Source: Comamonas koreensis
GTDB taxonomy: Bacteria > Pseudomonadota > Gammaproteobacteria > Burkholderiales > Burkholderiaceae_C
Assembly (NCBI RefSeq): GCF_014076495.1
Contig: NZ_CP043575.1
Location: forward strand, 2,790,001-2,854,000
Direction of reading: 5' to 3'
Length of the DNA stretch: 64,000 nucleotides
This document shows, in pieces, positions 1 to 6,339 of the stretch. Each line of letters starts with the position of its first letter. Within the stretch, counting starts at the first letter, position 1. Position numbers and translations under genes: made by a program. A model generated the notes under the pieces. That model made no database searches. It saw only the letters and a program-made list of their open reading frames with translations, and was not told where the DNA came from.

Positions 1-254
1 CTTGCCCCAGTGTCCCGGATGATTTGCTCAGCCCATCAAGCGTTGCTCAAAGTCGGCGGCGGCGCGGCAGGCATTGGCGGCAAGTACGGACCCGCGTTAA
101 TCAGAAAGCCAGTGGGTGTGTGGCGGTAGTCCTTCTGCATTTACGCCTCCGTTTTCGGTATCTACCCACAGGCGTATCAGCTATCCCTGACAGGCCTCGT
201 CATCAGAATTTGGGACAGTGAAGCTGTCGATTCACGGTCTGACAGGAGTTATAC
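1..254. other. Left-edge region without a supported gene; leader of the hydrolase gene
   Basis: No reading frame here is convincing. Two frames are open from the left edge: one stops at about 132, the other at 221. Neither tail resembles a family I recognise. On the minus strand a 34-codon frame (36-140) has a good GGAGG ribosome-binding site, but its product is unremarkable. The last 12 bases before 255 carry AGGAG, which supports the start of the following gene. Confidence 0.4.
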
Positions 255-1094
255 GTGCCGCACATCACACTTCCATCCGCTGACAATCAAGAGGTTCGCC
301 TCCACTACCAGGACTATGGCCAAGGCAAACCGGTTGTGCTTATTCATGGCTGGCCGCTCAGTGGCCGTAGTTGGGAAGCGCAGATCCTGCCGCTGGTTGA
401 GGCTGGATTCCGCGTCATTACGTATGACCGCAGAGGATTCGGAGAGTCCTCGCAGCCCTGGTCTGGCTATGACTACCACACTTTTGCCCAAGATCTCGAG
501 GCTTTGCTCGACGCCCTGACGCTCCAAGATGTCACCTTGGTCGGCTTTTCTATGGGGGGTGGAGAAGTGGCCCGCTACCTGGGTTTATATGGCAGCAAGC
601 GTATTGCCAAGGCCGTGTTCGCGGCGGCTGTCACCCCGTACCTGCTCAAGACAGACGACCACCCAGAAGGCCCGGTGACAGAAGAGGCCATTGCGGAGAA
701 GGACGCAGCCATCCGCGCTGACCGCCTGGCTTTCTTGGAAAAATTTACCCATGATTTTTTCACCCCCAAAGGCGGAAAGCTGGCAGTCAGTGAAGCCCAA
801 CGTGCTTACGCGTATGCCATCGCTACGTTGGCATCACCTAAAGCCACGCTCGATTGCAGGCATGCATTCTCGCGCACTGATTTTCGGGGAGACCTGAGAA
901 AGATCACCATCCCCACCTTGGTGTTGCACGGTGACAGTGATGCCATCGTACCGTTTGAAGTGAGCGGCCATCATACGCACCAACTGGTGAAAGGTTGCGA
1001 GTTGCACCTCATCAAGGGAGGCCCGCACGGTTGCAATGTATCGCATGCAGCTGAGTTCAATCAGGCCCTGATCAGCTTTATGAAGCGAGGCTGA
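255..1094 (+). CDS. Alpha/beta hydrolase (non-heme chloroperoxidase/arylesterase-like)
   Basis: A 279-residue alpha/beta-hydrolase of the size typical for cofactor-free haloperoxidases and arylesterases. The oxyanion-hole motif HGWPLSG is at residues 31-37. The nucleophile elbow GFSMGGG places the catalytic serine at 99. The acid HGDSD places Asp at about 229, and GGPHG places the catalytic His at 258, so the triad is complete. There is no signal peptide, so it is probably cytoplasmic. The GTG start at 255 is chosen because AGGAG lies about 8 bases upstream and the family N-terminus begins right after it. It appears monocistronic, with a hairpin terminator at 1320-1350. The physiological substrate cannot be told from sequence; a simple esterase is as likely as a perhydrolase. 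Confidence 0.85.
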   Translation: MPHITLPSADNQEVRLHYQDYGQGKPVVLIHGWPLSGRSWEAQILPLVEAGFRVITYDRRGFGESSQPWSGYDYHTFAQDLEALLDALTLQDVTLVGFSMGGGEVARYLGLYGSKRIAKAVFAAAVTPYLLKTDDHPEGPVTEEAIAEKDAAIRADRLAFLEKFTHDFFTPKGGKLAVSEAQRAYAYAIATLASPKATLDCRHAFSRTDFRGDLRKITIPTLVLHGDSDAIVPFEVSGHHTHQLVKGCELHLIKGGPHGCNVSHAAEFNQALISFMKRG

Positions 1095-1319
1095 CTAACG
1101 TCAATCGCTGGGATTGGCGGAGGTTAGAGGCGGATGGCGAGTTAATCTAAGGCCGTTAAATGACTGCCAAAGAGGGATTGGCAAATGCCAGTCTCCAGCC
1201 AAAACCGTGATCTATTTGCCCGAACTGGCAGTGGCTTGGATGGGTTGAAGGCGCGGGCGTAAACCGTAGCTCGCGGATTGAAAAAATAGCACACTCCGCC
1301 GAATAAAACTTTAAAAATC

Positions 1320-1350
1320 AAGCCCTTGCGTGCATCGCGCGAGGGCTTTT
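1320..1350 (+). terminator. Factor-independent terminator downstream of the hydrolase
   Basis: The arms AAGCCCT (1320-1326) and AGGGCTT (1342-1348) are extended by an inner GCG/CGC pairing and followed by TTTT. It lies about 225 bases after the hydrolase stop codon. Confidence 0.65.
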
Positions 1351-1424
1351 CTTGCGTTCCCTTCCGCAATTTTCGGGCGTGCTCCGCAATGCGTATGCAG
1401 TGAATAACTGGAGATGGGGCGCGT

Positions 1425-1514
1425 AAAAAAAAGCCACCGGCTGGGGTGGCTTGAATGCCCGCAGGGTTACGGGCGGGAGGGAGCTGTGCAAAGGGCTGGT
1501 AGGTCAACCAGCCC
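1425..1514 (-). ncRNA. Candidate small RNA: two hairpins ending in a terminator
   Basis: Read on the minus strand, an 8-bp perfect stem (GGGCTGGT/ACCAGCCC, 1507-1514 with 1493-1500, 6-base loop) is followed about 40 bases later by a second 8-bp stem (AAGCCACC/GGTGGCTT, 1445-1452 with 1431-1438) that runs into eight U residues. The second hairpin is a strong terminator, but no minus-strand gene ends close upstream: the nearest stops at 1936. No good promoter was recognised. A 16-codon frame starts inside the first hairpin. This is inference from structure only; it could also simply terminate readthrough from the 1936-2259 gene. Confidence 0.3.
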
Positions 1515-1935
1515 CATGACTTGAGATGATCCTATGCAAGCGATTGGCCGGGAGTTTGTCTCTGGTGTGAAGCGCAATGTAACTCTTTGAAACTCTGTGG
1601 ATAGGTCTCACCTAGCCCGCAGCTGGGCCTGCAGCTAGGCTGGGTGCCGTGTGCATGGTGGAAAAGCGATCTGTTTGGGCGCTTGGGCGCGGTCGCCGTG
1701 CGACGGATATTGGCCGTTATTCAAAAGCGACACCAGGCGGTGGATGGGCGTACCCTCCATGCCATAGCAGGCAGGGATCTGTCATGCCGGGGTTGCGGAG
1801 CCTTATTGCTGCGGCAGCATTCGAGGCTGCGGTTGGGATGGTGACATGCAGTCACCACCCTTTGGAGGCGAATGAGGCGCGAACGCAAAGATCGTCGCAA
1901 GGTCTCCCATGGCCCTTAGCCCGGCCCAGCCTTGG

Positions 1936-2259
1936 CTACTTGAGATCGTGCCGCCTCAGTGCATTCTGGGTGCGTCTGAAAAAAGGCAGGGCTCTGGGTG
2001 CCTGGTCCAGATCGGCCTGCGCAATGTTCGGCTGCTGGGGAGGCGCATAGCGCTCGCCTGGAAACAGGCTTTCCTCTATTTTTCTGAAGGTTCTGGGGCC
2101 CACGCTGGGCATTTGCAAAAGCTTTTCCGGGTAGCTCTGGGCTACCTGTTCAATGGTGGTAATGCCATTTCTTGCAAGCACTCGCCACAAATGAGGCGGT
2201 AGCAAGCCTTGCAAGGTCGTAGCCGCATGGAGCGATGGGTGTGCAGTGCTGGTATTCAT
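1936..2259 (-). CDS. Small protein with an RNA polymerase alpha C-terminal-like (helix-hairpin-helix) domain
   Basis: A protein of 107 residues. Residues of about 20-62 match the pattern of the RNA polymerase alpha-subunit C-terminal domain: a first helix with LPPHLWRVLARNGI, then TTIEQVA, then LLQMPSVGPRTFRKIEESL. This corresponds to the alpha-CTD pattern in which GI.TI.DL is followed by LL.IP..G..S..EI. The rest of RpoA is absent, so it is a free-standing DNA- or protein-binding module. The start at 2259 is chosen over 2358 because the longer N-terminus has no recognisable domain and GGATGG precedes the inner ATG. It stands alone, with no operon partner. A role in transcription is inference; a generic HhH DNA-binding role is equally possible. 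Confidence 0.65.
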   Translation of the reverse strand: MNTSTAHPSLHAATTLQGLLPPHLWRVLARNGITTIEQVAQSYPEKLLQMPSVGPRTFRKIEESLFPGERYAPPQQPNIAQADLDQAPRALPFFRRTQNALRRHDLK

Positions 2260-2572
2260 CTCTAGCCATCCAACAATGTAGAACTGAAACGCCGCAGCCC
2301 GGGTGCGTTGGGAAGTGAAGGGCTGCGGAGTTTGAAGCATAGAGTGAGCGCGTAACAATTGGTATCACTGAAAATAGTGATTCTGTCAATGTCAACGCAA
2401 AAAGAAGGGGTGTGCCGAGGTCTGCACTGGAGGATATCTAGCGTCGTATCGCTCGCTACGACTCCGTGCCGGGTCCTGGGGTGCCGGCCAAGCAGGATTG
2501 CCAACTATAGGGCCTCGGCCCACCAATGGCCAAGCACCTCTGCCACACGTGCGGCACAGGCCAGAGCGCTTC
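2260..2572. other. Intergenic region between two minus-strand genes
   Basis: About 310 bases, presumably the promoter region of the alpha-CTD-like gene and the 3' end of the endonuclease V-like gene. A small inverted repeat, GTCGTA/TACGAC with an 8-base loop (about 2443-2462), is the only structure seen. No gene is supported. Confidence 0.4.
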
Positions 2573-3118
2573 CTAAGCAGGCCTGTGGTTCGCCTGCAGT
2601 TGACCATCCATGCTGCCAGACCTGGAGAGCTGATCGGTCAGGGCCAGCAGTGATGGGATTCTGTGCGCGCCCGCCATGCGCGAGACCCGGGCACTGGCTA
2701 ATTGAGGGCTGACGCCTACGGCTGTCACAAACAGGGGGCGCTGCGATTGCCCGCGGCGCACCTGAACCACGTCCGGGCAAGACGCCACACCATGAAACGC
2801 GGTCTTTGCAACGCCGATGACTGGCGCAGCGCCATCCAGTGCCTCGTAGAGGTGGGCGCCCAGCCCCGCACGCTTTTCGTCGCCCAGCCACACATAGCCG
2901 TCGATGACGATGGCTTGGGGCAGTGCGGGTAGCGTTTGCAGAACACTCAGCAGACAAGGCAGCTCACGCTTGTAAAACGCCCCGGGTTCATAGTCTTGTA
3001 TGGCTTCGATATGGGCCAGGTAGTGGTGCAGGGCGGCTGGTGATGACCAATCGCTCGCAGTGACGCAAGCGGCTTGCGCCTTTTGGCCCTGGTAGTGGAC
3101 ATCCAGAATCGCAATCAT
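2573..3118 (-). CDS. Endonuclease V-like protein (deoxyinosine 3'-endonuclease family)
   Basis: A 181-residue protein matching the endonuclease V (Nfi) fold by ordered motifs: ILDVHY (Asp6), YEPGAFYKRELP (Glu52), VIDGYVWL (Asp73), PVIGVAKTAF (99-108) and RPLFVTAVG (about 127-135). These correspond to the DxxY, YxPGxLxxRE, DGxG, P.iGVAK and basic-residue blocks of the family, whose members nick DNA next to deaminated adenine. The acidic catalytic residues are present. It is shorter than the usual 220 or so residues and the glycine-rich HPRRxGxASH segment is changed (GDEKRAGLGAHL), so it belongs to a divergent branch. It could act on RNA inosine or another structure. It is monocistronic, followed on the minus strand by the alpha-CTD-like gene. 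Confidence 0.75.
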   Translation of the reverse strand: MIAILDVHYQGQKAQAACVTASDWSSPAALHHYLAHIEAIQDYEPGAFYKRELPCLLSVLQTLPALPQAIVIDGYVWLGDEKRAGLGAHLYEALDGAAPVIGVAKTAFHGVASCPDVVQVRRGQSQRPLFVTAVGVSPQLASARVSRMAGAHRIPSLLALTDQLSRSGSMDGQLQANHRPA

Positions 3119-3210
3119 GGTGCGGATTCCCTGGCTGAGCCGCCACTTCTGCTGATGGCTTGCATGACTCGAGTCTTCGTGGGGGCTGCAGTGAGGAGCG
3201 AGCCCATCGC

Positions 3211-3651
3211 TTATTCCAATTCCAGATCCAGGCGCTGCTTAGCCGTGCTGAGCTTGCTTTCCAAGGCGGAGAGGCGCAGCGCGTACGCGTATTTTGTTTC
3301 TTCCGCTTGGGGATCGATGCCGTCCAGAAAGGTCATGAATGCCACCTGGTAGTCTTTCACGGCCTTCTTGGCGTCGCTCCCCTTGGCTTTGCCGAGCACT
3401 TTTTGGTAGACGTTCTTGGATGCCTGCAAGACTGCAGTTCGGCAGTCCAGGAAATCGCTGTAAGCCTGTTGTGGTGTTGTCTCACCCTGGTTCGCCTGGA
3501 GGCGACCTATCGTATATTCTTCCTTGCAGATCATGGCTTTGATCTTCAAGGTCTTCCAGGCAAAGGCTTCTTGTGAGGCGGGACTGGCGTGGGACAGACC
3601 TGCATATGTGAATAATACACATGAGAGTGACAAAGTAAGCCGGGACAACAT
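3211..3651 (-). CDS. Exported hypothetical protein
   Basis: A protein of 146 residues with a clear N-terminal signal peptide: MLSRLTLSLS, a hydrophobic stretch, then AGLSHASPAS as the likely cleavage region near residue 22. The mature part is Lys/Glu/Gln-rich and mostly helical, with two Cys (in IKAMICKEE and FLDCRT) that could form a disulfide in the periplasm. No family was recognised. A longer frame reaches 3789, but the inner ATG at 3651 is preferred because it puts the signal peptide at the N-terminus. The end of the gene is about 90 bases from the endonuclease V start, so the two may be co-transcribed. Confidence 0.6.
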   Translation of the reverse strand: MLSRLTLSLSCVLFTYAGLSHASPASQEAFAWKTLKIKAMICKEEYTIGRLQANQGETTPQQAYSDFLDCRTAVLQASKNVYQKVLGKAKGSDAKKAVKDYQVAFMTFLDGIDPQAEETKYAYALRLSALESKLSTAKQRLDLELE

Positions 3652-3839
3652 GGTGGACACCTGGTGTTCTGAAGACGCAGGCAGTTTACGGCCATCCGGG
3701 CTGAGCGCTGCAGCGGAAATTCTCTTTGTCTTGGTGCGCAACTGGTGCGAAAGGCATCCGCAAGCTGCCCGCGGGCAAGAGACGGCCACGATGGACGTAT
3801 ATTAAGGACGATCACCGCTGCAGCTCGCCACCAAGTCCC

Positions 3840-3864
3840 AAAAAAAGGCCACCCGAAGGTGGCC
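3840..3864 (-). terminator. Intrinsic terminator of the sRNA candidate
   Basis: A 7-bp GC-rich stem (3847-3853/3858-3864) with a UUCG tetraloop on the minus strand, followed by seven U (A run 3840-3846 on plus). Confidence 0.8.
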
Positions 3865-3961
3865 CGAGGCGCTGAAAAAAGCCGTTCCTGATCGCTCAGG
3901 CATGTTCATGCAAATATAGAGAGGGAGGGAGGATGGTGCATGAATCCGGCAAAATCGTTAG
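3840..3961 (-). ncRNA. Candidate small regulatory RNA with a C-rich anti-Shine-Dalgarno loop
   Basis: Seen on the minus strand: a promoter-like pair, TTGCAA (3992-3997) and TATAGA (3968-3973) with an 18-base spacer, predicts a start near 3961. The RNA would fold into three stem-loops. SL1 has arms TTCATGCA/TGCATGAA (3937-3944 with 3905-3912, 8 bp) around a 24-base loop that contains CCTCCCTCCC. SL2 is CCTGA-GCGA-TCAGG (3887-3900). SL3 is GGCCACC-TTCG-GGTGGCC (3847-3864) followed by seven U, a strong intrinsic terminator. The loop of SL1 is complementary to ribosome-binding sites of the AGGAGG type. No ORF is present. Inference: a trans-acting sRNA of about 120 nt, comparable to the CCUCC-loop sRNAs known from Proteobacteria. 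Confidence 0.5.
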
Positions 3962-3995
3962 ATATATTCTATAGATTGATATAAAACGATTTTGC
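3949..3995. repeat. 11-bp perfect inverted repeat with 25-base AT-rich spacer
   Basis: The arms GCAAAATCGTT (3949-3959) and AACGATTTTGC (3985-3995) flank an almost purely A/T spacer. The repeat overlaps the -35/-10 elements proposed for the minus-strand sRNA candidate, so it may be an operator or an mRNA hairpin. Confidence 0.6.
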
Positions 3996-4016
3996 AAGGG
4001 TATTCCCTTGGTTCGC

Positions 4017-4045
4017 AAAAAAAAGAGCCTGCGTTCAGCCGGCTC
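4017..4045 (-). terminator. Intrinsic terminator, minus strand
   Basis: GAGCC/GGCTC arms (4041-4045 and 4025-4029) with partial inner pairing, followed on the minus strand by eight U (4017-4024). It lies about 60 bases after the stop of the coding trace ending at 4107, suggesting an ancestral gene ended here. Confidence 0.65.
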
Positions 4046-4106
4046 TCAAGCGATGACTAGCTCATACTTCGTTCTAGCACCTCCCTATATTCATAAAATC
4101 ATAAGC

Positions 4107-4320
4107 TAGACCAATTGCAGGACGGTCTTGGTACCATCAACAACTGTCAGGGCAAGCGTGTCAGCATGTGAGCTTGCGATGCAACATCATCGGGCTCACA
4201 CCCCTTGGACGGAATTGCCCGGCCGGACTGGCCATCCCAATGCCATCTCGCCCAGTGGGCCCACTGGATCGACTTGGCCCACTTGGCCCACCTGAACCAC
4301 TTCACCATTTGTCGAATCCA
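4107..4320 (-). pseudogene. Possible decayed gene with Gly-X-Y (collagen-like) repeats
   Basis: On the minus strand from about 4300 one frame reads a short collagen-like run (GGPSGPS, then SGPTGRDGIG). A neighbouring frame continues SPDDVASQAH-like residues, and a third ends DTLALTVVDGTKTVLQLV at a TAG at 4107-4109, just before the terminator at 4017-4045. The three pieces lie in different frames, so if this was one gene it has at least two frameshifts. Collagen-like repeats followed by a short beta-rich C-terminus occur in phage tail or surface fibres. The underlying DNA is a GGCCCACTT-like repeat, which can also create such frames by chance. Confidence 0.2.
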
Positions 4321-4420
4321 TGCCAATGGTGGTCCTTCATGGGGCCTAGCAAGCCTGAAGGCTGGCACCGATCCCTCGGCAGCTCGTGCCTGCACCAAAC
4401 GCTGCGCTCGGCAAAAAATT

Positions 4421-4639
4421 TCAACCCAGCAACAAGCTTCCCGCATCCAGAGCAGGAGGTCGCAAAAGATCGTCATTGACCCCCATGGCCAGGCTTGCGC
4501 GCTCAATGGCCTGCCAGAGGTTCGAAGGCATCTGCAGAATTTCTTCGGGGGAGTTGGACTGGTCAATCCAGGCGCTGATCTCGCCATGTTGGGCATGGGT
4601 GAGCAGCTCCAGGCTCAGCATTTCGTCGATGGTTTTCAT
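4421..4639 (-). CDS. Small hypothetical protein
   Basis: A protein of 72 residues, acidic and mostly helical, with no membrane segment and no recognised domain (starts MKTIDEMLSLEL, contains IDQSNSPEEILQMPSNLW). The start at 4639 is preferred over 4693 because GAG lies just upstream and the amino-acid composition before it is unusual. Its codon use resembles the surrounding coding DNA. Function unknown. Confidence 0.45.
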   Translation of the reverse strand: MKTIDEMLSLELLTHAQHGEISAWIDQSNSPEEILQMPSNLWQAIERASLAMGVNDDLLRPPALDAGSLLLG

Positions 4640-5037
4640 AAAGCTCAAGCGGTGTGCACGGGCGAGATGACCGCAGTCATGCGCCATCGGCAATCAAAAG
4701 GAAATCGGGGCGGAGAGGGGACGGGCAAGTCTGCTGCGTGCGTCAAGGAGCGGCTGGTACTTGAAGCGCGTATCCATGTGCGTGCGTGTCCGGGCTGCAG
4801 TTGCGTTGCGCTTGGGTGGCCATGGAATCCTCCTGATGCTATGCCCCACTGTAACCGGTTCCGGAGCGCACGCAGGCGCATTGGTTGCCATGCAACACAA
4901 TCCGAGGTTGCGTTGCGGCCGGGAGGGAGTAGGCGGCTGTCATACAGGTCATGCCGCAGGGCGGGGGAGTAGCCGCTGGGCGCGGGGACAAGGCATTTCG
5001 CCCGACAATAGCGGCTCTCGAAAGACAAGGAAAAGCG
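4640..5037. other. Region without an established gene
   Basis: About 400 bases between divergent small genes. On the minus strand a 26-codon frame (4743-4823) has a near-perfect AGGAGG ribosome-binding site five bases before its ATG. An overlapping frame then continues with MDTRFKYQPLLDARS-like residues. This may be a short or frameshifted gene, but it cannot be confirmed. Confidence 0.3.
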
Positions 5038-5247
5038 GTGGTCCCTTCCCAAGAACATGCTGCGTTGATGGCCAGTTACCAAAAGCTGGTGGCCGAGGTC
5101 AACCAGAAAACGGCCCTGGTGCGCATCGCATCGCTCAAAGGGCCTCAGGCCATGCGTGCTGCGATGGCGACTGCTGCAAAGGCTGAGCGCCGGCGCGATG
5201 TGCTGGCCGCCAAGCTGGCGGCGGCTGGGGTGGTAGTGGGTGACTGA
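5038..5247 (+). CDS. Small hypothetical protein, Ala/Lys-rich
   Basis: A protein of 69 residues from a GTG start at 5038, chosen because AAGGA (5027-5031) sits six bases upstream. The frame is open further upstream to 4951, but that part is Gly-rich and non-coding-like. The protein is helical and basic (KLVAEVNQKTALVRIASL, then an Ala/Arg run to AAGVVVGD) with no cysteine and no membrane segment. No family was recognised. Third-position GC looks like real coding DNA. Confidence 0.4.
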   Translation: MVPSQEHAALMASYQKLVAEVNQKTALVRIASLKGPQAMRAAMATAAKAERRRDVLAAKLAAAGVVVGD

Positions 5248-5410
5248 CGCCAAACCGGAGCGTGCAGCCAAAAAATCTGGCAGTCTCGGCAGTGAAAGCG
5301 GTGCTGGGGCAACCGCATAGGCGCTTGCCTTTGCGCAGCGATGCTGCAGGGAGACATGACCCCGGCGCCGCCAACCGGTATAAGCGGCCAGCGCGCAAAG
5401 CCCGCAGCGC

Positions 5411-5635
5411 TTAGGCTGGCGTGCAAAACGCCCGGTTGGGGTAGAGAATATCCGTAAGCACATGGTGGCCACGGGTCTGCAGCAGGTAGGTGCCTGGCCC
5501 GCCGTCAGCAATGGCCTGCTCCAGCAGTTCCAGGAATTGCTGGCGATGGTGGACGTCATCGGGCAGCCAGGCAGAGGCAGCCACGGCGTTGTCCGCGCCG
5601 CTGCCTTTGGAATTGATCAACCTAATCTCTTTCAT
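5411..5635 (-). CDS. Small hypothetical protein
   Basis: A protein of 74 residues beginning MKEIRLINSKGSG, with WLPDDVHHRQQFLELLEQAI and a C-terminal GTYLLQTRGHHVL segment. Soluble, no recognised domain. An alternative start at 5665 would add ten residues. The upstream region (5636-5710) is AT-rich and could hold its promoter. Confidence 0.4.
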   Translation of the reverse strand: MKEIRLINSKGSGADNAVAASAWLPDDVHHRQQFLELLEQAIADGGPGTYLLQTRGHHVLTDILYPNRAFCTPA

Positions 5636-6339
5636 GTTGAACAATTCTCTATACGTGATTGACATTGTGCAAGCAGTTTTTGCTTGAGTTAGCAATGGTT
5701 AAAGAATCACCCAATAAAAACATTCACATACCGTTAGGTTCGGGCAGCAATATAAGCCCATGTGCATCAAGCGTGTTTACCGATTTCTGGGTGGTTGGCC
5801 ACGCTCTAGGCGACCGTAAGGGTGGCGATTTTTGATTGCGGATGTAACAAAAAAACCTGTGAACTCGGTGCGCGTTGCCGATCTTGGCGGGCTGTGGATG
5901 TGTTTGGACTGGTCAGAATGCGCGCGCGGCAGGATTTTTCGCGCACAATGCTGCCTCTCGCAATGGCGTGCTTGTACTCTGGGCTTGATGATAGCCGTTG
6001 GGCGGTTGGCCAGGGGAGGGTTGAGCACGCTGCAGATGCCGGGGAGGGCGCGGGTCCTTCTTATAGGTGCACTAAATGCATTTAAATGTAGAAGGTCTCA
6101 ACCACCGCTTGCGGTGGCTTTAGCGGTATTTGCACACATTTGGTGCAAAGATGCCGATGGATGCCTCGCATAGGTGCAAAGGTCACTGTCTGCTAGCACA
6201 TACGTGACATATTTGGCAATCCTTGGCATCCCTCTTGTGAGAGTTGGTTAGACCTATATGCTGTCTCCGCATCGCATTTGATAGTTGCTCTATTGGCAAT
6301 GATTGCGATCCATAGCTTGATTAAAAAAAGGATTCCGAT
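5636..6339. other. Intergenic region upstream of the liv operon
   Basis: About 700 bases without a convincing gene. It contains AT-rich stretches (5690-5760), a small hairpin CCACCGC/GCGGTGG at 6102-6117 followed by CTTTAG, and repeated GGTGCAAAG words near 6138 and 6174. The right half must carry the liv promoter, but no clear sigma-70 pair was found. Confidence 0.4.

Larger units (their letters stand above)
1095..1935. other. Gene-poor intergenic region with two terminators
   Basis: About 840 bases without a convincing protein gene. The frames that are open here cross terminator hairpins or are rich in Arg, Cys and Trp. It holds a plus-strand terminator at 1320-1350 (for the hydrolase) and a minus-strand hairpin pair at 1425-1514 that could be a small RNA. 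The remainder, 1515-1935, shows short CAGCT-containing repeats near 1617-1640 but nothing I can name. Confidence 0.5.
3652..4420. other. Non-coding region with sRNA candidate, inverted repeat and degenerate coding traces
   Basis: About 770 bases without an intact gene. From left to right it holds a minus-strand terminator (3840-3864) ending a candidate small RNA (to about 3961), an AT-rich 11-bp inverted repeat (3949-3995), a second minus-strand terminator (4017-4045), and a stretch (about 4107-4320) that on the minus strand shows Gly-X-Y-like coding traces split over frames. Confidence 0.5.

Noticed and set aside
1142..1507. 121-codon minus-strand frame
   Set aside because: It crosses two terminator hairpins and has Pro/Arg-rich non-coding composition.
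4205..4300. GGCCCACTT-rich repeat considered as a CRISPR or tandem-repeat array
   Set aside because: Only three or four imperfect short units, no regular spacers and no cas genes.
4645..5559. 304-codon minus-strand frame over small genes
   Set aside because: Cys, Arg, His and Trp content typical of a non-coding frame; no start context and no domain.
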